This document shows positions 16,481 to 25,393 of a stretch of 64,000 nt of DNA, one piece after another. The position numbers and the translations under genes are program-made. This DNA is from Stutzerimonas xanthomarina (GTDB lineage: Bacteria > Pseudomonadota > Gammaproteobacteria > Pseudomonadales > Pseudomonadaceae): NCBI RefSeq assembly GCF_003935375.1, contig NZ_RHQM01000008.1:62001-126000 (forward strand), written 5' to 3'. How positions within the stretch are numbered: position 1 is the first letter of the stretch; every line of letters starts with the position of its first letter. A model generated the notes under the pieces. That model was not told where the DNA came from. It made no database searches and saw nothing but the letters and a program-made list of their open reading frames with translations.

Positions 16481-18001
16481 TCAGGTGCGTAGCGCCTGAC
16501 CGAGCACGCCGCCCCGTGGTCGCACCGCGCTGTACAGCTGCCAGAGCACGAAGGCCAGGGCCAGCCCGAGGAAGGTCGCGGCGATGGGGTTGGTGAAGAA
16601 CGAGGCGAAGTTGCCGTCGGAGAGCATCAGGCCGCGGCGCAGATTGGTCTCCGCCATTGGCCCGAGGATGAAGCCGATGATGAAGGGCGCGACCGGCATA
16701 CCCGCCTTGACGAAGGCATAGCCAAGCACACCGAACAGCAGGATCGACCAGACATCGAACAGCCGGCTGGAGAGGCCGAACGCACCGACCACACAGAGCA
16801 CCAGGATGATCGGCAGCAGGATGTGCTTGGGTACGTCGAGCAGCTTGATGAACAGACGCAGGCCGTAGAACTCCATGAACAGCATCATCACCGAGGCCAC
16901 CAGCAGCGCGGCGAAGATGGTGTAGACCAGTGGCCCCTGGCTGACGAACAGCAGCGGCCCAGGCTGGATGCCGTGGATCAGGAAGCCGCCGAGCAGGATC
17001 GCGGTGGTGGTGTCGCCGGGAATGCCCAGGGTCATCAGCGGCATCATGGCGCCGCCGATGCCGGCGTTGTTCGCCGTCTCGCTGGCGACCACGCCGCCGA
17101 TGTTGCCCTTGCCGTAGGTTTCCGGCTGCTTGGCGCGCTTCTTGGCGACGATGTAGGAGAGCAGGTTGGAGGTGCCGGCACCGATCCCCGGGAGGATGCC
17201 CACCGCCAGGCCGATCAGGCCGGAACGGGTCGCGTTGGGCAGCTCCTGGCGGAACTCCTTCAGCGAAAAGCCGAAGCCCTTGATTTGCTTCATGCTCACC
17301 GAGCCGGCCTTGTTGCGCACGGCATGCCGTCCGGTTTCGGCGAGCTTGATGACTTCGGCCACGGCGAACATGCCGATCATCACCGTGAGCATGGAGAAGC
17401 CGCCGTTCAGCTCGCTGACGCCGAAGGTGAAGCGGCGTACGGCCTCGACCGGGGCGATGCCGACGGTGGATACGGCGATGCCCAGCGTGCCGGCGAACAG
17501 CCCCTTGACCATCGAGCCGGCGGAAAGGGTGGCGATCAGCGTCAGCGAGAAAACGGCGATGGCGAAGTATTCGTGCGGGCCGAAGCTCAGCGCCACCTTG
17601 GCCAGCTGCGGGGCGATGAACATCAGCGCGATGATGCTGAAGATGGTGCCGAGAAAGGAGAACACGATGCCGACGCCGAGCGCCTTCACGCCCAGGCCCT
17701 GCTCCATCAGCGGGCCGCCGTCGAACACCGTGGCGATGGACGACGGTGTGCCGGGAATCTTCAGCAGGATCGCCGAGATCAGGCCGCCGGACGTGGCGCC
17801 GACGAACAGCGCAACGAGTAGCGACAGGCCGGCCTGCGGGCCCATGGTGAAGGTCAGTGGCAGGCACAGCGCCACGGCCATTGTCGCCGACAGGCCGGGC
17901 ACGGCGCCAAAGACGATGCCGACCGCGACGCCGCCGAGCATCAGCAGCATGATGTTGAGCGAGAAGACGGCACCGAAGCCTTGCTGCAGTAATTCGAGCA
18001 T
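16481..18001 (-). CDS. tctA: TctA-family tripartite tricarboxylate transporter permease
   Basis: A 506-aa protein with about 11-12 membrane segments. It carries the TctA signatures near the N-terminus (GIVFGAVPGLSATMAVALCLPLTF) and in the middle (GLAVGILPGIGAGTSNLLSY), the conserved glycine-rich repeats of the family. It is the large permease of a TTT transporter driven by the proton gradient. It lies last in gudD-tctC-tctB-tctA, so its load is probably an aldarate such as glucarate or galactarate (inference). Confidence 0.93.
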   Translation of the reverse strand: MLELLQQGFGAVFSLNIMLLMLGGVAVGIVFGAVPGLSATMAVALCLPLTFTMGPQAGLSLLVALFVGATSGGLISAILLKIPGTPSSIATVFDGGPLMEQGLGVKALGVGIVFSFLGTIFSIIALMFIAPQLAKVALSFGPHEYFAIAVFSLTLIATLSAGSMVKGLFAGTLGIAVSTVGIAPVEAVRRFTFGVSELNGGFSMLTVMIGMFAVAEVIKLAETGRHAVRNKAGSVSMKQIKGFGFSLKEFRQELPNATRSGLIGLAVGILPGIGAGTSNLLSYIVAKKRAKQPETYGKGNIGGVVASETANNAGIGGAMMPLMTLGIPGDTTTAILLGGFLIHGIQPGPLLFVSQGPLVYTIFAALLVASVMMLFMEFYGLRLFIKLLDVPKHILLPIILVLCVVGAFGLSSRLFDVWSILLFGVLGYAFVKAGMPVAPFIIGFILGPMAETNLRRGLMLSDGNFASFFTNPIAATFLGLALAFVLWQLYSAVRPRGGVLGQALRT

Positions 18002-18011
18002 GGTCGATTCC

Positions 18012-18506
18012 TCAGAAATTCAGCAGACCAGCGGGCAGCAACAGATCGAAGGCCTCGCGGAACAGCAGGTAGATGACGGCCGGCGTGACCACCGCGATGG
18101 CCGCGTAGAGCAGGTGGCGGACCTTTTGGTTCACGGGCGTCAGGACGATGAACTGCAGGTAGAGGTACAGCGCGGTCATGATCGGAAAGCCCACCGGGCC
18201 GAGCAGCACCACGTAGATCAAAATCAGACCCAGGGTCTTCAGTACGGTCAGTGGCTCGACGACGCTGGCGCTGGTTTGCTCTGGTGCGTCGGCGTCGCTC
18301 TCGGCCGCGGGCCGCGCGCGGTTGCCGATGGCGCTGAGCGTCTGCAGCGCCCCGAGCAGGCAGAGCAGGATGGCCAGCAGGGTGGGGACGGTGGCGGCAT
18401 CAATGCCGTCGTGGCCGGGTACGCGGTAGGCCATCACCAGATAGGCGATGCTGGCGCCGAGCATGGCCACGCCGATGGTCAGTTCTTTCTTGTTTGCAGT
18501 GGTCAT
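18012..18506 (-). CDS. tctB: TctB-family tripartite tricarboxylate transporter small subunit
   Basis: A 164-aa protein with four hydrophobic segments and the TctB layout (ELTIGVAMLGASIAYLVMA at the N-terminus and the YLLFREAFDLLLPAG C-terminus). It is the poorly conserved small permease partner of TctA. It lies 10 bp before tctA and about 64 bp after tctC. Confidence 0.88.
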   Translation of the reverse strand: MTTANKKELTIGVAMLGASIAYLVMAYRVPGHDGIDAATVPTLLAILLCLLGALQTLSAIGNRARPAAESDADAPEQTSASVVEPLTVLKTLGLILIYVVLLGPVGFPIMTALYLYLQFIVLTPVNQKVRHLLYAAIAVVTPAVIYLLFREAFDLLLPAGLLNF

Positions 18507-18570
18507 GGCAAACCTCCGTGCGCGAGGAGAGACAGCCAGCCGGCGTGGCCGGCTGGCGACACGTCAGCGA

Positions 18571-19551
18571 TCAGTTCTTGGCCTGACGCAGTTCGTCCTT
18601 GAACTGCATGAAGTCCTCGCGGGTCTTGGCCAGAATCGCCTTGGCCTCTTCGGTGCCGTAGTAGGCCACCGGCTGCTTGAACTTCTTCAGTTCCTCGGCG
18701 TACTCGGGGATCTCGGTGATCTGCTTCATCACGTCGGCCATCTTCTTCACGATCGCCGGGTCGGTGCCCTTCGGGAAAGCGACCACGTAGGGCTTGTCCA
18801 TGGTGATGTCGAGGCCCTGCTCCTTGAGTGTCGGCACCTCGCCGAGCAGTGGGTTGCGCTCCTCGTTGGGCTGGCCGAGGGCGACCATCTGCCCACCGCT
18901 GACGTAGTCCTGCACCGAGCCGTAGGTGATCGCGCCGAGGTCCAGGCGTCCGCCGAGCATGCCCACCACGCGGTCGGAAACCGTGCCGCCGTCGACCATC
19001 TTCAGCTTGGTGTCGGTCAGCTTCTCCAGCATCAGCCCCTGCACGTGGGAGAAGCTGCCCATCTCGGTGCCGTAGGTGATGCTGCCCGGCTCGGCCTTCG
19101 ACTTGGCGATCAGGTCCTGCATGCTGGTCACGCCAGACTGCTTGGAGGCGACGAACACGGTGCTCTTGTCGACCCCGGCGATGCACGCCACATCGAAGAT
19201 CTCGTAGCTGTCCTCGGTGAGGCCGGCGACCTCGTTGACGATCAGCTGGCCCGGGTGGGTGAAGAGGATGGTGTTGCCGTCCGCCGCCGCGCCCTTGACC
19301 TGCTCGGCGGCCAGGGTGCCGCCGCCGCCAGCGATATTGGTCACCACCATGCTCTTGCCGGTGATCTGGTTGAAGTACTTGGCCATGGTGCGGGCGTTGA
19401 AATCGGTGTCGCCGCCGGGGTTGGCGATCACCACCACCTGTACGGGGCGGGTCGGCCATTTCACATCGGCGGCCATCGAGGTGGAGGCGGCAGCGAGACC
19501 GGCGATGCCGACGAGGGCGGAAAGCAGGGAGGCGCGGAATATTGTTTTCAT
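18571..19551 (-). CDS. tctC: TctC-family periplasmic binding protein
   Basis: A 326-aa secreted binding protein of the Bug/TctC family. ATG 19551 has a GGAG-containing site upstream and gives a signal peptide ending near SMAADVKWP. The family opening WPTRPVQVVVIANPGGDTDFNARTMAK and the central GGGGTLAAEQVKG segment are clear. In this operon it would capture an aldarate for TctAB. It follows gudD by 28 bp. Confidence 0.92.
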   Translation of the reverse strand: MKTIFRASLLSALVGIAGLAAASTSMAADVKWPTRPVQVVVIANPGGDTDFNARTMAKYFNQITGKSMVVTNIAGGGGTLAAEQVKGAAADGNTILFTHPGQLIVNEVAGLTEDSYEIFDVACIAGVDKSTVFVASKQSGVTSMQDLIAKSKAEPGSITYGTEMGSFSHVQGLMLEKLTDTKLKMVDGGTVSDRVVGMLGGRLDLGAITYGSVQDYVSGGQMVALGQPNEERNPLLGEVPTLKEQGLDITMDKPYVVAFPKGTDPAIVKKMADVMKQITEIPEYAEELKKFKQPVAYYGTEEAKAILAKTREDFMQFKDELRQAKN

Positions 19552-19579
19552 TGGAGTTCTCCGGGTTTGGGCTGCGGGT

Positions 19580-20959
19580 TCAGGTATTGCGGCCGAGGCT
19601 GGGTTTCTTCGGGTCGTAGGTCCAGCCAGGCACCAGGTAACGCATCGCCATGGCGTCGTCACGCGCGCCGCTGGCGACCTTCTTGTAAAGCTCGTGAGCC
19701 GCCATGATCCGGTCCATGTCCGGCTCGATGCCCAGGCCCGGGCGCTCGGGTACGCGAACCTGGCCGGCGACGATCTGCAGCGGCTCACGGGTCAGGCGCT
19801 CCTGGCCTTCCTGCCAGATCCAGTGGGTGTCGATGGCGGTGATGCGCCCCGGTGCGGCGGCCGCGGCATGGGTGAACATGGCCAGCGAGACGTCGAAGTG
19901 GTTGTTCGAATGCGAGCCCCAGGTCAGGCCGAACTGCTCGCACATCTGCGCCAGGCGCACCGAGCCCTGCATGGTCCAGAAATGCGGGTCGGCCAGCGGG
20001 ATGTCGACCGCCTCCAGGCGCAGCGAGTGGCCCATCTGCCGCCAGTCGGTGGCAACCATGTTGGTCGCAGTGGGAATGCCGGTGGCGCGCTTGAACTCGG
20101 CCATGATCTCGCGGCCGGAGTAGCCATTTTCCGGACCGCAGGGGTCCTCGGCGTAGGCCAGCAGGTGGCCCTGGCCCTTGCACAGGGCGATGGCCTCGTC
20201 CAGCGACCAGGCGCCGTTGGGGTCCAGCGTCACGCGGGCATCCGGGAAGCGCGCCTTGATCGCGGCGATGGCCTGCATCTCCTCCTCGCCGCGCATCACC
20301 CCGCCCTTGAGCTTGAAGTCGGCGAAGCCATAGCGTGCATGCGCGGCCTCGGCCAGGCGAGCGATGGCGTCCGGGGTCAGCGCCTGCTGGTGGCGCAGGT
20401 GGTACCAGCCCTCGCCGGTGCCGGCCAGATAGGGCAGGTCGGTGCGCTGGCGATCACCTATATAGAAGAGGTAGGCGAGCATCGGCACCGCGTCGCGCTG
20501 CTGGCCGCTGCCGAGCAGCTCGGCTACCGGCACGTCGAGGTGCTGGCCGAGCAGGTCGAGCAGGGCGGCCTCGACTGCGGTTATCACGTTGTCCAGGCGC
20601 AGGTTGATCTCGTGAGGCTGCTTGAGTACCGCTGCCTCAGCTGCGGAGGTCACCTCGTGGCGGGTGTCGCGGCCATTGCCGGCGAGCATCGCGCGCAGGC
20701 GGTTGAGCACCCGGTTGTAGGCGCCGATCGGCTGGCCGATGACCAGCGGGCAGCTACGCTCCAATGCCTGACGGATACCCTCGCCACCGGGTACTTCGCC
20801 GATACCGGTGTTGCCGGCATTGTCGGTGAGCAGGACCAGGTTGCGGGTGAAGTAGGGAGCGTGTGCGCCGCAGAGATTGAGCAGCATGCTGTCGTAGCCG
20901 GCCACGGGTATGACCTGCATGCTCTGTACGCGGGGCGTTGCACTGAACGGCTGACTCAT
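19580..20959 (-). CDS. gudD: Glucarate dehydratase, copy 1
   Basis: A 459-aa enolase-superfamily enzyme converting D-glucarate (or L-idarate) to 5-keto-4-deoxyglucarate. Catalytic motifs are kept: DFKLKGGV (KxK pair), TLDPNGAW (Asp and Asn), SHSNNHFD (His) and TAIDTHW (Asp). ATG 20959 is chosen for its GGAGG; an upstream extension to 21010 is low-complexity. Compared with copy 2 it has a longer central insert ([18 protein letters not shown]). It leads the gudD-tctCBA operon, under operator site E. E. coli has a weak paralogue, GudX, but no catalytic residue is missing here. Confidence 0.93.
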   Translation of the reverse strand: MSQPFSATPRVQSMQVIPVAGYDSMLLNLCGAHAPYFTRNLVLLTDNAGNTGIGEVPGGEGIRQALERSCPLVIGQPIGAYNRVLNRLRAMLAGNGRDTRHEVTSAAEAAVLKQPHEINLRLDNVITAVEAALLDLLGQHLDVPVAELLGSGQQRDAVPMLAYLFYIGDRQRTDLPYLAGTGEGWYHLRHQQALTPDAIARLAEAAHARYGFADFKLKGGVMRGEEEMQAIAAIKARFPDARVTLDPNGAWSLDEAIALCKGQGHLLAYAEDPCGPENGYSGREIMAEFKRATGIPTATNMVATDWRQMGHSLRLEAVDIPLADPHFWTMQGSVRLAQMCEQFGLTWGSHSNNHFDVSLAMFTHAAAAAPGRITAIDTHWIWQEGQERLTREPLQIVAGQVRVPERPGLGIEPDMDRIMAAHELYKKVASGARDDAMAMRYLVPGWTYDPKKPSLGRNT

Positions 20960-21121
20960 GCGCGGCCTCCGCTGCAGGCGAGGCGAGCGACCGGGGCGGG
21001 CGCTGTGCACGCATCTGCTGAGGCAGCGCGGCGGATGGCGTTATCGGCAGCCAGCGGCTGCGCAGGGGACGGGCAATTGCGGAACATGTCCGGGGCCTCG
21101 CTATTGTTATTGTGGTTATAG

Positions 21122-21135
21122 GTCGTCGTACGACT
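21122..21135 (-). promoter_or_regulatory. Predicted GntR operator, site E (gudD-tctCBA), with promoter
   Basis: GTCGTCGTACGACT; the inner GTCGTACGAC is a perfect 10-bp palindrome. On the minus strand TTGACA (21173-21168) and TAAAAA (21150-21145) are spaced by 17 bp, so the operator lies just after the -10, near the predicted transcription start. The porin promoter has the same layout. Confidence 0.68.
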
Positions 21136-21337
21136 ATGTGGGATTTTTTACAGTTCGCTACGTCACCTGTCAAACGAAATCATCAGTGCATTTAGCTGGG
21201 TCGTCTGCAGCTGCTTATGCCTTTTAAGCTGCCGCCCTCATGGTGATTGACCTGGCCGGGCGAGTGAAAAGCAGAAAGCTTTCAGTCAGCTTTCAATGCT
21301 GAAGAAAATGCGCAGAAAAAACGGTTGGAGTATTTTT

Positions 21338-21351
21338 AGTTGTACGATAAC
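21338..21351 (+). promoter_or_regulatory. Predicted GntR operator, site B (kdgD operon)
   Basis: AGTTGTACGATAAC, identical over 14 bp to the reverse complement of site A before the GntR gene. It lies 58 bp before the kdgD start, after a TTGGAG -35-like hexamer at 21325-21330. The region 20960-21408 otherwise holds only the divergent gudD/kdgD promoters. Confidence 0.68.
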
Positions 21352-21408
21352 GTATCTCAAGGCTGATGCCCTTGTACCTCCTCCACATGCATTCAGGATG
21401 CTCGAATA

Positions 21409-22320
21409 ATGAACCCACAAGAATTGAAGGCCATCCTCTCTTCCGGCCTGCTGTCATTCCCGGTCACCGACTTCGACGCGCAGGGCGACTTCAATCGCGC
21501 CGGCTACGTCAAGCGCCTGGAATGGCTCGGTCCCTACCGTGCCTCGGCGCTGTTCGCTGCCGGCGGTACCGGCGAGTTCTTCTCGCTGGAGCCGCGCGAG
21601 TACAGCGAGATCATCAAGACCGCCGTGGATACCTGCGCCGGCACGGTGCCGATTCTCGCCGGCGTCGGTGGCCCGACCCGCCTCGCCATCCAGATGGCGC
21701 AGGAGGCCGAGCGCCTGGGTGCCAAGGGCCTGCTGCTGCTGCCGCATTACCTCACCGAAGCCAGCCAGGAAGGCGTCGCGCTGCATGTCGAGCAGGTCTG
21801 CAAGTCAGTGAACATCGGCGTGGTGGTCTACAACCGCAACGTCTGCCGCCTGACCGCGACGCATCTGGAGCAGTTGGCTGAGCGCTGCCCGAACCTGATC
21901 GGCTACAAGGATGGTCTGGGCGACATCGAGCTGATGGTGTCGATCCGCCGCCGCCTCGGCGAGCGTTTCAGCTACCTCGGTGGCCTGCCGACCGCGGAAG
22001 TCTATGCCGCGGCCTACAAGGCGCTAGGCGTGCCGGTGTATTCCTCGGCGGTGTTCAACTTCATTCCGAAGACCGCGATGGACTTCTACAAGGCCATCGC
22101 CCGCGAAGATCACGAAACTGTCGGCAAGCTGATCGACGATTTCTTCCTGCCGTACCTGGACATTCGCAATCGCTGCAAGGGCTATGCAGTCAGCATCGTC
22201 AAGGCCGGCGCACGCATTTCCGGCTACGACGCCGGCCCGGTGCGCGCGCCGCTGACCGAGCTGAAGCCCGACGAATACGAGCGCCTGGCGGTGCTGATCG
22301 AGAAGCAGGGCGCCCAGTAA
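21409..22320 (+). CDS. kdgD: 5-dehydro-4-deoxyglucarate dehydratase
   Basis: A 303-aa DHDPS/NAL-superfamily TIM barrel. It dehydrates and decarboxylates 5-keto-4-deoxyglucarate to 2-ketoglutarate semialdehyde. The Schiff-base lysine is K167 in IGYKDG and the partner tyrosine is in VVYNRN (Y141); [11 protein letters not shown] is the family phosphate/carboxylate loop variant. The length equals known KdgD enzymes. It is the first gene of the kdgD-KGSADH-gudD-garD operon. Confidence 0.95.
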   Translation: MNPQELKAILSSGLLSFPVTDFDAQGDFNRAGYVKRLEWLGPYRASALFAAGGTGEFFSLEPREYSEIIKTAVDTCAGTVPILAGVGGPTRLAIQMAQEAERLGAKGLLLLPHYLTEASQEGVALHVEQVCKSVNIGVVVYNRNVCRLTATHLEQLAERCPNLIGYKDGLGDIELMVSIRRRLGERFSYLGGLPTAEVYAAAYKALGVPVYSSAVFNFIPKTAMDFYKAIAREDHETVGKLIDDFFLPYLDIRNRCKGYAVSIVKAGARISGYDAGPVRAPLTELKPDEYERLAVLIEKQGAQ

Positions 22321-22390
22321 GCCTTTCCGGAATCGCCCCGGCGCCGCGCTGCCGAACGGCCGCGCCGGGCATCATCAGAGGACACTTTGC

Positions 22391-23833
22391 ATGGCTGACG
22401 TACAACGCTACGACAACTACATCGACGGCCAGTGGGTCGGCTCGGATCGCTACCAGGCCAACACCAACCCGTCCGACCTCTCTGACGTGATCGGCGAATA
22501 CGCCCAGGCCGATGCCGCGCAGGTCGAGCAGGCCATCGCCGCCGCCCGTCGCGCCTTCCCGGCGTGGGCCACCTTCGGCATCCAGGCGCGTGCCGATGCG
22601 CTGGAAAAGGTCGGCCTGGAAATCCTCGCCCGCCGCGAAGAGCTCGGCACGCTGCTGGCGCGGGAAGAAGGCAAGACTCTTCCCGAAGCCATCGGCGAAG
22701 TCGCCCGCGCCGGCAACATCTTCAAGTACTTCGCCGGCGAATGCCTGCGCCAGGCCGGCGAGATGCTGCAGTCGGTGCGCCCCGGTGTCGGCGTCGAGGT
22801 CACCCGCGAACCGCTCGGCGTGATCGGCCTGATCACCCCCTGGAACTTCCCGATTGCCATCCCTGCCTGGAAGATCGCTCCGGCGCTGGCCTTCGGCAAC
22901 TGCGTGGTGATCAAACCGGCCGACCTGGTGCCCGGCTGCGCCTGGGCCATCGCCGAGATCATCTCCCGCGCGGGCTTCCCGGCCGGCGTGTTCAACCTGG
23001 TGATGGGCCGCGGCCGTGAAGTCGGCGAGGCCATCGTCAATGCCAAGGATGTCGACGCCGTGAGTTTCACCGGTTCGGTCGGCGTCGGTCGCGGCATCGC
23101 CCAGGCCTGCGTGGCGCGTGGCGCCAAGGTGCAGCTGGAGATGGGCGGCAAGAACCCGCAGATCGTACTGGACGACGCTGACCTCAAGGTCGCCGTCGAG
23201 CTGTGCACCCAGAGCGCCTTCTACTCGACCGGCCAGCGCTGCACGGCCTCGAGCCGCATCATCGTCACCGAAGGCATCTACGACCGTTTCGTCGAGGCGA
23301 TGGTCGAGCGCATCAGCAAGATCAAGGTCGGACCGGCGCTGGAGCAGGGCGTCGACGTCGGCCCCGTGGTGTCCGAGGCGCAGCTTGAGCAGGACCTGCG
23401 TTACATCGAGATCGGCAAGCAGGAGGGCGCGCGCCTGGCCTGCGGCGGCGAGCGGGTGAAGTGCGGCACCGAGGGCTACTTCCTGGCGCCGACGCTGTTC
23501 GTCGACAGCGACCCGAGCATGCGCATCAGCCGTGAAGAAATCTTCGGGCCGGTGGCCAACGTGGTGAAGGTCAAGGACTACGACGAAGCGCTGGCGATGG
23601 CCAACGACACCGAGTTCGGTTTGTCCGCCGGCATCTGCACCACCTCGCTGAAGCACGCCAACCACTTCAAGCGTCACGCCCAGGCCGGCATGGTGATGAT
23701 CAACCTGCCCACCGCCGGGGTGGATTACCACGTGCCGTTCGGCGGCCGCAAAGGCTCGTCCTACGGCCCGCGCGAGCAGGGCCGCTACGCCCAGGAGTTC
23801 TACACCACGGTGAAGACCACCTACATCGGCTGA
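22391..23833 (+). CDS. 2-Ketoglutarate semialdehyde dehydrogenase
   Basis: A 480-aa aldehyde dehydrogenase. Catalytic residues are visible: N152 in TPWNFP, E250 in LEMGGKNP and C284 in TGQRCTASSR. It follows kdgD by 70 bp, and the reaction needed at that point is oxidation of 2-ketoglutarate semialdehyde to 2-ketoglutarate, so the substrate is assigned by context together with family resemblance. A glycolaldehyde- or succinate-semialdehyde-type enzyme cannot be excluded by motifs alone. Confidence 0.9.
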   Translation: MADVQRYDNYIDGQWVGSDRYQANTNPSDLSDVIGEYAQADAAQVEQAIAAARRAFPAWATFGIQARADALEKVGLEILARREELGTLLAREEGKTLPEAIGEVARAGNIFKYFAGECLRQAGEMLQSVRPGVGVEVTREPLGVIGLITPWNFPIAIPAWKIAPALAFGNCVVIKPADLVPGCAWAIAEIISRAGFPAGVFNLVMGRGREVGEAIVNAKDVDAVSFTGSVGVGRGIAQACVARGAKVQLEMGGKNPQIVLDDADLKVAVELCTQSAFYSTGQRCTASSRIIVTEGIYDRFVEAMVERISKIKVGPALEQGVDVGPVVSEAQLEQDLRYIEIGKQEGARLACGGERVKCGTEGYFLAPTLFVDSDPSMRISREEIFGPVANVVKVKDYDEALAMANDTEFGLSAGICTTSLKHANHFKRHAQAGMVMINLPTAGVDYHVPFGGRKGSSYGPREQGRYAQEFYTTVKTTYIG

Positions 23834-23926
23834 GGTGAAAGCCGGTCGAAAGGCCGCGCTGCGAAACTGCGTAACGGCGCCCCGCGCGGGCGCCGCATCC
23901 CCGACAAGAACAACAGAGGGACACCC

Positions 23927-25267
23927 ATGACCATTGCCGCAACGGGCACGCCCCGCATTACCGAACTCACCGTCGTGCCCGTCGCCGGGCAGGACAGCAT
24001 GCTGATGAACCTCAGCGGCGCCCACGGCCCCTGGTTCACCCGCAACATTCTCGTTCTCAAGGACAGCGCCGGGCACGTCGGCGTCGGCGAAGTGCCGGGT
24101 GGCGAAGCCATCCGCCAGACTCTGGAGGACGCCCGCTCTCTGCTGGTCGGCGAACCGATCGGCCAGTACAACGCCTTGCTCAACCGTGCGCGCCGCGCCT
24201 TCGCCGACCGCGATTCTGGCGGCCGCGGCCTGCAGACCTTCGATCTGCGCATCGCCATTCACGCCGTCACCGCGCTGGAATCGGCGCTGCTCGACCTGCT
24301 CGGCCAGCATCTGGACGTGCCGGTCGCCGCACTGCTCGGCGACGGCCAGCAGCGCGACGAGGTCGAGATGCTCGGTTACCTGTTCTTCATTGGTGATCGC
24401 AACCGAACCGACCTTGGCTACCGCGACGAATCCGGCGCCGACGACGCCTGGTTCCGCCTGCGCAACGAGGAGGCCATGACGCCGGATAGCATCGTCCGCC
24501 AGGCCGAGGCGGCCTATGAGCGCTACGGCTTCAAGGACTTCAAGCTCAAGGGCGGCGTGCTGCGCGGCGAAGAAGAAGTCGAGGCGATCCGCGCCCTGGC
24601 CGCACGCTTCCCCGACGCCCGCGTGACGCTGGATCCCAACGGCGCCTGGTCGCTGGACGAGGCCATCGGCCTGTGCCGCGACCTGCACGGCGTGCTGGCC
24701 TACGCCGAAGACCCCTGCGGCGCCGAGAACGGCTATTCCGGTCGCGAAGTGATGGCCGAATTCCGCCGCGCCACCGGCCTGCCCACCGCGACCAACATGA
24801 TCGCCACCGACTGGCGGCAGATGAGCCACACCGTGCAGCTCAACTCGGTGGACATTCCGCTGGCCGACCCGCATTTCTGGACCATGGCCGGCTCCGTGCG
24901 CGTGGCGCAGATGTGCGCCGACTTTGGCCTGACCTGGGGTTCGCACTCGAACAACCACTTCGATATCTCCCTGGCGATGTTCACCCACGTCGCCGCCGCC
25001 GCGCCGGGCCGCGTCACCGCCATCGACACCCACTGGATCTGGCAGGACGGCCAGCACCTGACCCGCGAGCCGCTGAAGATCGTTGGCGGCAAGGTCGCGG
25101 TGCCGCAGAAGCCGGGCCTGGGCGTCGAGCTGGATTGGGATGCGCTGGGCAAGGCACATGCGATGCACAAGGAAAAAGGCCTGGGCGCGCGCGACGACTC
25201 CATCGCCATGCAGTACCTGATCCCCGACTGGACCTTCAACAACAAGAACCCCTGCATGGTGCGCTGA
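23927..25267 (+). CDS. gudD: Glucarate dehydratase, copy 2
   Basis: A 446-aa enzyme, the same length as E. coli GudD and nearly aligned with its numbering. K206/K208 lie in FKLKGG, D236/N238 in LDPNGAW, H340 in GSHSNNHFD and D367 in TAIDTHW. It is therefore the more standard of the two GudD copies. It is placed between the KGSA dehydrogenase and garD in the same operon, and GGGAC upstream of ATG 23927 supports the start. Confidence 0.95.
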   Translation: MTIAATGTPRITELTVVPVAGQDSMLMNLSGAHGPWFTRNILVLKDSAGHVGVGEVPGGEAIRQTLEDARSLLVGEPIGQYNALLNRARRAFADRDSGGRGLQTFDLRIAIHAVTALESALLDLLGQHLDVPVAALLGDGQQRDEVEMLGYLFFIGDRNRTDLGYRDESGADDAWFRLRNEEAMTPDSIVRQAEAAYERYGFKDFKLKGGVLRGEEEVEAIRALAARFPDARVTLDPNGAWSLDEAIGLCRDLHGVLAYAEDPCGAENGYSGREVMAEFRRATGLPTATNMIATDWRQMSHTVQLNSVDIPLADPHFWTMAGSVRVAQMCADFGLTWGSHSNNHFDISLAMFTHVAAAAPGRVTAIDTHWIWQDGQHLTREPLKIVGGKVAVPQKPGLGVELDWDALGKAHAMHKEKGLGARDDSIAMQYLIPDWTFNNKNPCMVR

Positions 25268-25292
25268 GGCACGCTTGCCGGGCCGGCTCCGC

Positions 25293-25312
25293 TGGACGGC
25301 TTCGGCCGTCCA
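25293..25312. repeat. REP-like hairpin with TTCG loop
   Basis: TGGACGGC-TTCG-GCCGTCCA followed by CCCTACG, in the 126-bp gap between gudD copy 2 and garD. The pattern is like short palindromic repeats often seen in P. stutzeri-group intergenic DNA (from memory). Only one copy is found in this window. It may stabilise or attenuate the message between the two genes. Confidence 0.5.
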
Positions 25313-25393
25313 CCCTACGAGGCGAGCCACGTGTATGGCACCCCCCCGGCGATCACCGAACAGAACAACAACCGGACCCTAACCGGAGCAGAC

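Noticed and set aside
22199..25330. A 1043-codon minus-strand frame opposite kdgD end, KGSA dehydrogenase and gudD
   Set aside because: It crosses three genes on the other strand, has no recognisable domain, and has no ribosome site. It is a shadow of GC-rich coding DNA.
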